A stretch of DNA of 10,791 bases from Bin22 sp034428635. Lineage in GTDB: Bacteria > Chloroflexota > Dehalococcoidia > Lucifugimonadales > UBA3495. This document shows, one piece after another, positions 1-6,033 of this stretch. The notes under the pieces were generated by a model that worked only from the letters and a program-made list of their open reading frames with translations, did not search any database and had not been told where the DNA came from. Each line of letters opens with the position of its first letter. The stretch's first letter is position 1. The position numbers and the translations under genes were made by a program. The DNA lies in contig DAOUHR010000148.1 in assembly GCA_034428635.1 (NCBI GenBank), positions 1 to 10,791 on the forward strand. The letters run 5' to 3'.

Positions 1-94
1 TGAAATGATGTGCGCTGAACCAGTGTCGTTGTTCGGGGGTTGAGCCGGGTGTGGGAGGGATGCCGGGGGGCAGTGGTGGATTGGAGGGAGGAGT

Positions 95-123
95 CCTGGA
101 TTTCGGCTTTCTGGGGAATGACG
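95..123 (+). repeat. Degenerate REP-like repeat copy 1
   Basis: This segment matches, with several mismatches, the pattern CTGGATTCCGGC..GCCGGAATGACG that is seen intact at 3911-3940 on the opposite strand. The palindrome is spoiled here (TTTCGGCTTTCTGGGGAATGACG-like), so it appears to be an old, decayed copy. Repeats of this kind are common in intergenic DNA of many bacteria. Confidence 0.55.
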
Positions 124-137
124 ATTGATCCGCAGCC

Positions 138-166
138 CATTACTCCGGCTTTCGCCTGAATGACGG
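138..166 (+). repeat. Degenerate REP-like repeat copy 2
   Basis: The core CTCCGGCTTTCGCCTGAATGACG is one or two changes away from the intact palindromic unit at 3911-3940 read on the other strand. It lies 14 bp after copy 1 in the same orientation, so the two may be the remains of a tandem pair downstream of the LigB gene. Confidence 0.6.
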
Positions 167-240
167 GTTATCCCCAGCCAATGATTACTATGCTGTTGCA
201 TTGTTAGATTCGACTCGAAAATTTGGGATGGATAGAAACC

Positions 241-274
241 TTTGCCGCACCGGCCAAAAGGCCGGCGCGGCAAA
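241..274 (-). terminator. Terminator-like hairpin after LigB gene
   Basis: A 15-bp stem (TTTGCCGCGCCGGCC / GGCCGGTGCGGCAAA on the minus strand) encloses a TTTT loop. The only imperfect pair is G-U when transcribed from the minus strand but A-C from the plus strand, so the RNA hairpin favours minus-strand transcripts, the direction of the LigB gene that ends at 305. No long U-tract follows (GGTTTCT), so simple intrinsic termination may be weak. It could also protect a 3' end. Confidence 0.5.
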
Positions 275-304
275 TTTAGTGCTTACGGGTCGTGGAGGCG
301 GGGT

Positions 305-745
305 TTACTGCCAGACTGCCGCCACCCGGTAGGCCAGCTGGGTGTGGGACTCGCGGACGTCCACGATTTCCGCGGGGGTGTCGCCCAGGATGCCCAGGGC
401 AATAATCCAGTTCAGGATTTCGTGGTCTCCCGACTGCTGGAGTTCCTCCGGAGCGAGTTCGGCCAGCTTGTGGCCCTGGCCGGTGCGCACCCACTCGAGG
501 TTCCGGCGGTCGGTCTCAATGTCAATGGCGCAGCACTGGAACTTGTGGGCCAGGAAGCTGTGGGACCAACTGGATGAGGCGACCACGGCCACCCGCTCGT
601 CCCGGGTGACCAGGAACCTGCGGATACCCTGGCCCAGCTGGTAGCAGCGCCTGGGCGTGGGGCGGGGCGGATAGTCCGGCCCTGCCTCCTCGCCGTAGCA
701 GTTAACGAACAGGGGCAGCAGCGGAAACTTTCCATCGGGGTCTAG
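305..745 (-). pseudogene. C-terminal half of LigB-type extradiol dioxygenase, separated by in-frame TAA
   Basis: This stretch continues the reading frame of the 746-1276 gene directly after its TAA codon, with no frameshift, for 146 codons to a normal TAA at 305-307. Counting from the upstream ATG, it holds the SWSH motif with His239, matching the catalytic His195 of LigB (protocatechuate 4,5-dioxygenase beta). It also holds HEILNW with Glu286, matching the iron ligand Glu242. No good ribosome binding site or ATG lies near its beginning, and the first plausible start (GTG, 592) is far inside the domain, so it is unlikely to be translated alone. Either the gene is a young pseudogene, or the stop is read through, or the TAA is a sequence error. 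The preserved active-site residues argue that any loss is recent. Confidence 0.75.
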
Positions 746-1276
746 TTAGACCAGGGGGTTGATTATGGCGTGGGCCAGGCCCCAGTCCCAGTTCTTGAGT
801 TGGCTGGAGGAGGACATGTCGAAGCCATCGTGAATCAGGAAGTTGCGCATATCCCTGGAGAAGTCCTTGGGGCACTGGAATGTGAATTTCGTTTCGGGCG
901 CGGCGTCCCACAGGTTGGTGCGGGCCGAGGCGCGCTGGAAGGGGTAACCGTCCACCTCCGCGCCGGTGTAAAGACAGAAGGGAGGCAAGTTATCTTGCCG
1001 GAAGTTTTCCGCCTGGTCGTCGCCGATAATCATCAGGACGTCCGGGTTCCACTCGTGCAGCCGGTCGTGAAGGACGTTAAAGGCAGCCACCACCTTCTTC
1101 TGGTCGCTGATGTCCTGGCTCAACCCATTGTCCTGTCCGAGTTCCTCCAACAGTTGGGCCGGGGGTTCGTAGTTGGGAATGCGGGCGAATACCCGGTCCC
1201 TGCCTTTGCCCCACACCTCCGGAGGGGTCAGGATTATGGGCCCGTGGGAGCAACCCAGCCCCAGTAGCTCAGCCAT
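746..1276 (-). CDS. LigB-family extradiol ring-cleavage dioxygenase, N-terminal part (truncated by stop)
   Basis: The 176 residues before the stop form the N-terminal part of a class III extradiol dioxygenase (LigB superfamily, PF02900). These Fe(II) enzymes open catechol-type aromatic rings in the cytoplasm. The start MAELLGLGCSHGP places the first iron-ligand His at position 11. The strand PDVLMIIGDDQAENF (78-92) aligns with the LigB segment containing ligand His61, but has Gln88 there instead. The ATG at 1276 is preceded by AGGAGG with 5-nt spacing. A longer frame reaching a TTG at 1354 is rejected because it would run through the promoter. The full family length is about 320 residues and the frame to 305 would give 323, so this product lacks the catalytic His and the Glu ligand and should be inactive unless the TAA is bypassed. 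The aromatic substrate cannot be told. Confidence 0.8.
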   Translation of the reverse strand: MAELLGLGCSHGPIILTPPEVWGKGRDRVFARIPNYEPPAQLLEELGQDNGLSQDISDQKKVVAAFNVLHDRLHEWNPDVLMIIGDDQAENFRQDNLPPFCLYTGAEVDGYPFQRASARTNLWDAAPETKFTFQCPKDFSRDMRNFLIHDGFDMSSSSQLKNWDWGLAHAIINPLV

Positions 1277-1281
1277 GATGT

Positions 1282-1287
1282 CCTCCT
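1282..1287 (-). promoter_or_regulatory. Shine-Dalgarno of LigB gene
   Basis: On the minus strand AGGAGG lies 5 nt before the ATG at 1276. This is one of the strongest ribosome binding sites in the window and fixes the start. It is intact even though the gene is interrupted. Confidence 0.85.
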
Positions 1288-1324
1288 GTAAGACCGCAGG
1301 TTGAGGCTTGTTTGAATTGTGGCA

Positions 1325-1354
1325 ATTGTAGATATAGCGGCAATCCAGTGTCAA
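1325..1354 (-). promoter_or_regulatory. Sigma70-type promoter of LigB gene
   Basis: On the minus strand a perfect TTGACA (1349-1354) is followed after 18 bp by TACAAT (1325-1330), five of six matches to the -10 consensus. Transcription would begin near 1318 and give a leader of about 42 nt ending in the AGGAGG site. The promoter looks functional, so the interrupted gene is probably still transcribed. Confidence 0.75.
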
Positions 1355-1384
1355 TTGATGGGCCAGGCTTAGGGACTTGTTGGC

Positions 1385-1602
1385 GAAGAACTACTGTTTT
1401 GGCTCTGGAATTGGAGTCAATCATCAACCACTGGAAGTCCAGCGGCAGGTCCGGCTGGAGGCTGCCCCTTATCTATTGCGGTCCGGCCGTTCTTCACTGG
1501 CCTACGGGGCAAATGAGGCTCAAGAATTGCCGAGACCAGATCGGAAATGTCGTGGCGTTGATGCGGTGCTGGCCTATCCGCACCCCTCACGTTCCGTGTC
1601 AC
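1385..1602 (-). pseudogene. Remnant of IS5-type transposase
   Basis: Read on the minus strand from about 1602, one frame gives RHDISDLVSAILEPHLP, a close match to the N-terminus of IS5-group transposases (RHDISD..W..LEPHLPGR in family members as I recall them). About 25 codons on, the next frame (from 1463) gives LPLDFQWLMIDS, which matches the region around the first Asp of the DDE triad (Asp codon 1416-1418). In intact transposases these blocks lie about 75 residues apart. Here they are about 25 apart and out of frame, so an internal deletion and a frameshift have occurred. The rest of the DDE domain is missing. I could not define terminal inverted repeats. The rest of the 1277-1643 gap holds only the LigB promoter and leader. 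Confidence 0.65.
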
Positions 1603-1643
1603 AGTAGCAACCTACTAACCTGTTATCACTTTGACGACACTGC

Positions 1644-2402
1644 CTAAGGGTCTTCAATCAACAGGCCGCAGTGGGGGCAATATTGGGCCTCGCGGTTTCG
1701 TTTCTGAATTTCGTCCAAGAAGCCGGATCCCAGAATACCGGCCGGCAGCGCGAACATGCCGATGCCCATTACTGCGATGATTCCCGCCATCACCTTGCCA
1801 AGGGGGGTTACGGGCGACACGTCACCGTACCCAACGGTGGTAAGGGTAATGATGCTCCACCACATGGCCTCGGGGATGCTGCCAAAGTCGTCGGGCTGGG
1901 CCAGGTGTTCCGCGTAATACATCATTGCCGAAGCAAGCACCAGCATAACCGCCAAAACGATAACCACCGTCACGAGATCCACGGCCTTGCTTTGAAGGAC
2001 TTTGCCGAGGGTGCGTATGCCCTCGAAATAACGGCCGAGGCGCGCGGCCCACGCCAGCAGGCGCAAAGCCCGCAGGGTACGCAGGTCCTCCAGTCCCAGG
2101 AATGTGAAATAGAAGGGCAGGAGGGCCAGCAGGTCTATAAGCAGCAGGGGGGTGGCGGCGAAGCGCAGCCGGCCAAAGAAGGGATGGGAGTACCGATCGT
2201 CGGCAGTGCAGGCCCAGACGCGGAGAACATACTCGACAGTAAAAATCACCATGGAGGCAATTTCGAGGAGGGGGAAGAACCATGGGGCGGAGTTATAGAC
2301 GGCGTCTACGGTTTCCAGGATTTGCGCAACGGTATTAACAAAAATCAGAGAAATGATGAAGATATCAATCGCCCGGTCCAGGCGGTCTCCCGCTTGCCCC
2401 AC
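1644..2402 (-). CDS. Voltage-gated K+ channel (six-helix, Kv-type)
   Basis: The product (252 residues from GTG 2402) is a membrane potassium channel subunit of the ion-transport family (PF00520), acting as a tetramer in the cytoplasmic membrane. Likely helices are S1 12-30, S2 41-62, S3 82-102, S4 106-124, S5 140-164 and S6 200-228. The selectivity filter TTVGYGD lies at 188-194. The S4 segment DLRTLRALRLLAWAARLGR carries five arginines, so voltage sensing is plausible. The short cytoplasmic tail ends in CPHCG (242-246), a single CxxC that could bind zinc between subunits. The GTG has no ribosome binding site, and the in-frame sequence upstream (LTKIRARVHELLEV) looks like the usual N-terminus of this family, so the true start is probably at 2450. 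A decayed transposase lies just downstream. Confidence 0.85.
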   Translation of the reverse strand: MGQAGDRLDRAIDIFIISLIFVNTVAQILETVDAVYNSAPWFFPLLEIASMVIFTVEYVLRVWACTADDRYSHPFFGRLRFAATPLLLIDLLALLPFYFTFLGLEDLRTLRALRLLAWAARLGRYFEGIRTLGKVLQSKAVDLVTVVIVLAVMLVLASAMMYYAEHLAQPDDFGSIPEAMWWSIITLTTVGYGDVSPVTPLGKVMAGIIAVMGIGMFALPAGILGSGFLDEIQKRNREAQYCPHCGLLIEDP

Positions 2403-2447
2403 CTCAAGGAGTTCGTGAACCCGGGCTCGGATTTTTGTTAGGGAATT

Positions 2448-2462
2448 GATAGCGCCACTCCT
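2448..2462 (-). promoter_or_regulatory. Possible true start region of the channel: AGGAG plus ATC codon
   Basis: On the minus strand AGGAG (2458-2462) sits 7 nt before an ATC codon (2448-2450). ATC is in frame with the channel gene and 16 codons upstream of the GTG at 2402. No ATG, GTG or TTG lies between the upstream in-frame stop and 2402. A start here would give MNSLTKIRARVHELLEV, which fits the N-terminus usual in these channels. It may be a rare ATC start or a mutated ATG. Confidence 0.5.
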
Positions 2463-2926
2463 GATCCCCGAAGGATTGCCCTCAGTGTATCTGCGGTTGC
2501 CTTAAGCGCCGGCATGCGGCCAAAAACGCCCGGCGCGTGAATTTTTCCAAAATTTAGAAAAATATAAAAATGTGCCTTGACAACCCCTAATGGGGGGTCT
2601 TTTAACCTGTTATAGCCGAGGTAGTCCTTCGGAAATTATTGGAGCGCTTGTTACACGGCCTCGGAGGGGACTTCCAACGTCTATCCGGTGATAAATGGCT
2701 CTTCTGTCCCGGGGCACCCCCGTCGGAATCATTGGGGCGCGGAATACCTTAAAACGTGTCAGGCAGTATTACCGTTCCGTAGCAGGGCTGCTCCCAATTC
2801 CGCCGGCGGCGCACCTTCTACCAGTAGAGGGTTGAATCGGACCAAGAGAATACTAGCTGATACTTCAAGGAAAGGCATTATTGGGATAGGACGGTTTGGA
2901 AGGATTTTTGGTGGTGAGGTGGGTAT
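2451..2926. other. Divergent intergenic region, channel / MBL gene
   Basis: About 475 bp separate the divergent channel and MBL genes. At 2541-2571 there is an AT-rich tract (runs of T and A), unlike the GC-rich surroundings. It is followed by CCTTGACAACC, which provides TTGACA on the plus strand and TTGTCA on the minus strand at the same site. From 2600 to 2926 lies a leader-like stretch with CCGAGG (about 2616) able to pair with CCTCGG (about 2660), a GGGGCACCCC hairpin (about 2710-2720) and CCGCCGGCGG (about 2803). I recognise no known riboswitch, small gene or repeat in it. Confidence 0.5.
2577..2605 (+). promoter_or_regulatory. Candidate promoter toward MBL gene
   Basis: TTGACA (2577-2582) is followed after 17 bp by TTTTAA (2600-2605). 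The -35 box is perfect but the -10 box is poor, so this is tentative. An AT-rich block directly upstream could act as an UP element. The spacer contains ACCCC..GGGGT (2583-2598) followed by CTTTT, which could instead be a small hairpin. If used, the leader of the MBL mRNA would be about 315 nt long. Confidence 0.3.
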
Positions 2927-3775
2927 ATGGCCTTAACAAAAGCAAACATACTTTGCGACGGAACCTTCAAGGTCGACGGTGGCGCCCTGTATGGTCAACT
3001 GGCCAAGATGGTCTGGGAGACTATGACGCCTACCGATCGCAAGAATCGGGTGACGCTCGGCCTGAACTGCTGGTTACTTCGCATCGCCGATAAATGGATC
3101 CTGGTGGACACCGGCGTGGGAAGCAATCACGAAGAAAAGGACCGAGATCATTACGGCCTGGGGACCAATCGACTGTTCAAGGAACTGAAGGCGGCAAATC
3201 TGACGCCCAAGGACATAGACATTGTTGTCCTTACCCACATGCAGTTTGAGCACAGTGGGGGCAGCACCCGGATGGACCGGACCGGCGCTATTGTGCCTAC
3301 CTTTCCACGCGCCACGTACATGGTGCAGCGGGCATCCTGGGAAGAGGCACTGAACCCCAGCGAACGCGGCAGGTTCGCCTACCGGGCGGACAACTTCATG
3401 CCGGTAGCCGAGCGGGGCCAACTGGAACTGCTGGATGGCGATAGCGAGATAATGCCGGGCCTGCAGGTGGTCGAGTGCGACGGGCCGGCCAGAGGTCACC
3501 AGATGGTGTTGTTTAATCACGGCGGGGAACGACTGGTAATTCTGGGCGACCTGGTGCCTACTCCCTTCCACCTTAACCTGCCCGTGATATCGGCCTTCGA
3601 TTATTCTCCCCAGAACTCCCTGGAGCAAAAGCGTGAAGTCCTGACTGACGCTGAGAAATACGGCTGGCTGATCGGTTTCTCCCACGGGCATGACGTCAAG
3701 AGTGGGTACCTGGAGAGGCGGGGCGAAATGGTTTACATCACCCCGGTGGATTTGACTATAGGAAACCGCGGCTAG
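2927..3775 (+). CDS. Metallo-beta-lactamase-fold hydrolase with altered metal site
   Basis: This 282-residue protein has the layout of the MBL-fold family that includes N-acyl-homoserine lactonases (AiiA/AttM type). LVDTGVG lies at 59-65, the metal motif at 104-109, a second strand block at 181-192, GDLV at 207-210 and a late His-Asp at 255-256. The usual HxHxDH motif is HMQFEH here (His104, Gln106, Glu108, His109). In the block that normally reads TPGHTPGHQ, it reads CDGPARGHQ, so the first His is replaced by Pro187. Asp208 and His253 or His255 remain. Metal binding, and therefore hydrolase activity, may be changed. A cytoplasmic role is likely, as no signal peptide is seen. ATG 2927 follows a GAGGTGGG stretch. 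No operon partner lies on the same strand. The substrate is unknown. Confidence 0.75.
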   Translation: MALTKANILCDGTFKVDGGALYGQLAKMVWETMTPTDRKNRVTLGLNCWLLRIADKWILVDTGVGSNHEEKDRDHYGLGTNRLFKELKAANLTPKDIDIVVLTHMQFEHSGGSTRMDRTGAIVPTFPRATYMVQRASWEEALNPSERGRFAYRADNFMPVAERGQLELLDGDSEIMPGLQVVECDGPARGHQMVLFNHGGERLVILGDLVPTPFHLNLPVISAFDYSPQNSLEQKREVLTDAEKYGWLIGFSHGHDVKSGYLERRGEMVYITPVDLTIGNRG

Positions 3776-3827
3776 ATTCGACTGTTCCTAAAAGGCATAT
3801 TTTTCCGAAACCAGGGCGTGATAATCG

Positions 3828-3854
3828 GCGGCCCCGCCAACAAGGCGGGGCCGC
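3828..3854 (+). terminator. Terminator hairpin after MBL gene
   Basis: A perfect 11-bp stem GCGGCCCCGCC / GGCGGGGCCGC with an AACAA loop lies 52 bp past the MBL stop codon. It is followed by the broken T-run TTACAGTTTGATT. The hairpin would form from either strand and could serve both convergent genes. Confidence 0.6.
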
Positions 3855-3905
3855 TTACAGTTTGATTCCTAGTAGTTCAACAGAATTGTAATGACGGGCT
3901 GGGGA

Positions 3906-4012
3906 TTAACCGTCATTCCGGCGAAAGCCGGAATCCAGGGCATTTCTTATATTTTGCAGATGACCTTTCGCAACCTTTCTGGATTCCGGCTCAAGGCCGG
4001 ATTGACGGTTAA
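3906..4012. repeat. 107-bp inverted-repeat element (MITE/BIME-like)
   Basis: The element begins TTAACCGTCATTCCGGC and ends with the near-complement GCCGGATTGACGGTTAA. The terminal arms are about 34 bp long, and each is itself a palindrome: ATTCCGGC..GCCGG(A)AT. The first arm (3911-3940) is an intact unit of the repeat that appears degraded at 95-123 and 138-166. The second arm (3979-4012) has CTCAAGG in the loop of the palindrome. The inner 38 bp (3941-3978) are AT-rich and non-coding. No transposase is present, so it would have to be mobilised in trans or be a REP/BIME-type repeat. Confidence 0.75.
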
Positions 4013-4117
4013 ACACGCGAGGCTCCTTGGTGAGCCATCATTTCAAAGTTGTCAGACTAATAGATACCAAGCTTTTATTGCTGCTGTTTCTGTGGCCGCG
4101 TCCTTGCGAGGCACGTT

Positions 4118-5515
4118 TTACAGGACGGGACTGGCCTTTATCAATTTACCCTGCAACCTGACAAGCCGCGCCGGCGTGACTTTATTGGTCAAGTCGGGAA
4201 GCTGGTCGCCTGCTGCGACTGATTCCATTTCGACCCGGACGTAGTTGTCGGTCAAGCCTCTTGGGCCGCCGTCTCTCGTTGCCTGCCCCTCCCACAGAAC
4301 CGGCCTGGTGGACCCCAGGAGATTGACTCTGAACTCCTGGAACGAGGAACCGGCCATCTCAAGGACCTGCCGCATCCGCTCTCGCTTTGTTTGATTGGAT
4401 ACCTGGCATTCCAGGTAGACTGCCGAGGTGCCGGGCCGCCTGGAGTAAGGGAAAGCGTGCAAGTCGCTGAACTCCATTTCCGTTGCGAATGCCAGGCTTT
4501 CTTTGAATTCCTTCTGTCCCTCCCCCGGGAATCCTACGATCAGGTCGGTGGTAATGCCGGCACCGGGCACCATGGCCCGGACCAACTGCACAGTGTCGGC
4601 AAATTGGGTGGTAGTGTAGCGCCGGCGCATGGCCTTGAGGATGGAATCGCTGCCGCTCTGCAGGGGGATGTGGAAATGGGGGCAGAGCCGCGAATCGTTT
4701 TGCCAAAGGCGGAGCAGGCGTTCGTCGATTTCCTGGGGCTGCAGGGAAGATACCCGAAGCCGGGTGACATCGGAGTCTTCAAGTATCCGGCGGATCAGGT
4801 CGACGAGATCCATGCCGGGTAAATCGAACCCGTAGGTGCCCAATTGAGTGCCGGTAAGGACCGCTTCCCGGCATCCTTCCTCAATTGATCGGCGCACTTG
4901 CAGGATAATCTGCTCGGGGGGAATGCTCCGTTCCCTCCCCCTTACCCTGGGGACTATGCAGTAGGCGCAGACCTGGTCGCAGCCTTCCTGAATTTTCACC
5001 ATGGACCTGGTGCGCCCCGGCAGGTTGCCATGGGCGTTATCGTTGTAAAGCCGTAAGTTTGCCTCGTCCGAGAACGCGAAATCGGCGCCGGCGCGCTCCC
5101 GGTGGGCCTCGATGGCGAGGGTTGCCAGCTTTTCCTTTTCAGTATTCCCTACCACCAGGTTAACCGCCGGCATTCGGGCAAGCTCATCGGCGGCGCGCTG
5201 GGGGTAACAGCCGGCAGCGACCACTATTGCATCGGGACTGGCGCGGCGGGCGGCCCGGAGAGTCTGCCGTGCCTTGGAGTCGGCGGTAGCGGTAACGGTG
5301 CAGGTGTTGAGAACGTAGATGTCGGCCTGGGTAACGTCCTCTACCACCCGGTAGCCGGCGCGGCGGAACTGGCGGGCGAGGCTGCTGCTGTCGGCCTGGT
5401 TGAGCTTGCAGCCGTGGGTGTGAATGACAACGTTGCCGGCGTAATCCGCTGTCGAGACCGGGTTGCCGGCATTTAGCGTAATGAGCTGGCCTTCCTTCCG
5501 AGGGATACTGGACAT
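4118..5515 (-). CDS. mtaB: tRNA (N6-L-threonylcarbamoyladenosine(37)-C2)-methylthiotransferase MtaB
   Basis: A radical-SAM methylthiotransferase of the MiaB/MtaB group. It adds a methylthio group to t6A at position 37 of tRNAs that read ANN codons, using two [4Fe-4S] clusters and SAM. From ATG 5515 (465 residues), the N-terminal cluster cysteines are Cys36 (THGCKLNQ), Cys72 (NTCTVT) and Cys103 (AGCYPQ). The radical-SAM motif CDQVCAYC has Cys179, Cys183 and Cys186. The C-terminal 60-70 residues fit a TRAM RNA-binding domain. THGCKLN and the overall length point to MtaB rather than MiaB or RimO. The gene starts 7 nt after the stop of the upstream gene, with no clear ribosome binding site, so translational coupling is likely. 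In-frame alternatives are ATG 5536 (overlapping the upstream gene) and TTG 5548. Confidence 0.92.
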   Translation of the reverse strand: MSSIPRKEGQLITLNAGNPVSTADYAGNVVIHTHGCKLNQADSSSLARQFRRAGYRVVEDVTQADIYVLNTCTVTATADSKARQTLRAARRASPDAIVVAAGCYPQRAADELARMPAVNLVVGNTEKEKLATLAIEAHRERAGADFAFSDEANLRLYNDNAHGNLPGRTRSMVKIQEGCDQVCAYCIVPRVRGRERSIPPEQIILQVRRSIEEGCREAVLTGTQLGTYGFDLPGMDLVDLIRRILEDSDVTRLRVSSLQPQEIDERLLRLWQNDSRLCPHFHIPLQSGSDSILKAMRRRYTTTQFADTVQLVRAMVPGAGITTDLIVGFPGEGQKEFKESLAFATEMEFSDLHAFPYSRRPGTSAVYLECQVSNQTKRERMRQVLEMAGSSFQEFRVNLLGSTRPVLWEGQATRDGGPRGLTDNYVRVEMESVAAGDQLPDLTNKVTPARLVRLQGKLIKASPVL

Positions 5516-5522
5516 GAGGGGC

Positions 5523-5936
5523 CTACACTTCACCATTTTGCGAGGCAAGGTTGGTGTCTACCAGGTCCCACAGTTTCTCTATGGCACCGCCGATATCCTC
5601 CAGCACCCGGTAAACCCGATCCACCCGCCGGCGGGTCTCCCGAGACCGCTCCAGCGAGTCGGTCAGTGATGCCAGTTGTTCGAAGGCTTCGCGGACCCGC
5701 CTGTCCCTGAGCTCGCTGCCGAGAGCCTGGGCATAAGCCTTCACTGCCGGGTCATCCTCCACGTTGACGCCGCGGCTGAGGGCGGCCCCTTTGACCGCCA
5801 GGGTGAGGCTGCCCCACAACAGTTCCTCGGAGCGGGTCCACTTGCCGCCCTGTAATTCGGTCATGGCGGCATTGAGCAACCTGATGCTTTGGCTGCGGTA
5901 GCGGTTGATCCTTGCCTGGTCAGCGTATGAGGTCAT
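5523..5936 (-). CDS. Small helical protein, HEPN / PaREP1-like
   Basis: A 137-residue, nearly all-helical soluble protein. The segment LLNAAMTELQGGKWTRSEELLWGSLTLAVKGAALSRG (about residues 20-57, shown only as a guide to the pattern) is of the kind seen in PaREP1/HEPN-like proteins: an amphipathic helix, a short turn, then a helix beginning with a S/A-E-x-L-W-G-xx-xxA-x-K core. No catalytic RxxxxH motif typical of HEPN RNases is visible. The rest (90-137) is rich in Arg and Glu and may form a coiled-coil-like helix. The gene lies between the TPP enzyme (97 bp upstream) and mtaB (7 bp downstream) on the same strand, so it is probably co-translated with mtaB. No clear ribosome binding site precedes the ATG at 5936. 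The function is unknown. Confidence 0.6.
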   Translation of the reverse strand: MTSYADQARINRYRSQSIRLLNAAMTELQGGKWTRSEELLWGSLTLAVKGAALSRGVNVEDDPAVKAYAQALGSELRDRRVREAFEQLASLTDSLERSRETRRRVDRVYRVLEDIGGAIEKLWDLVDTNLASQNGEV

Positions 5937-6033
5937 AGCTTTGCTATCAACGACGCCGGTTGTTTCCGCGCTTCCCTGGGCCCTGCCGGCATTTGTCGGT
6001 CGTCGGCATGTTTCTTGTATTGTTACTGCGATT

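Larger units (their letters stand above)
1..304. other. Intergenic region at left edge
   Basis: No coding region is supported here. The stretch holds two degraded copies of a REP-like palindrome (95-123 and 138-166) and, next to the end of the LigB gene, a long GC-rich hairpin (241-274). The G-rich part at about 30-95 shows no recognisable gene. What lies to the left of position 1 cannot be told. Confidence 0.6.
3776..4117. other. Convergent intergenic region, MBL / mtaB
   Basis: This gap between two converging gene ends contains a perfect terminator-like hairpin (3828-3854) and a 107-bp palindromic element (3906-4012). The last 105 bp before the mtaB stop codon show nothing recognisable, and no terminator for mtaB is evident there. 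Confidence 0.6.

Noticed and set aside
95..166. Possible CRISPR-like repeats
   Set aside because: Only two degraded palindromic units 14 bp apart, with no regular spacers; they match the dispersed element at 3906-4012 instead.
770..1267. 165-codon plus-strand frame over the LigB gene
   Set aside because: It is an antisense shadow of a recognised gene.
1277..1354. Longer LigB start at TTG 1354
   Set aside because: The added codons coincide with the -35 and -10 boxes, and the ATG at 1276 has an AGGAGG site.
1671..2441. 256-codon plus-strand frame over the channel gene
   Set aside because: Composition rich in Gly, Gln and His with no domain pattern, while the minus strand encodes a clear K+ channel.
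2583..2603. Small hairpin ACCCC..GGGGT followed by CTTTT as a terminator or attenuator
   Set aside because: The stem is only 5 bp and it overlaps the spacer of the candidate promoter, so it was not listed separately.
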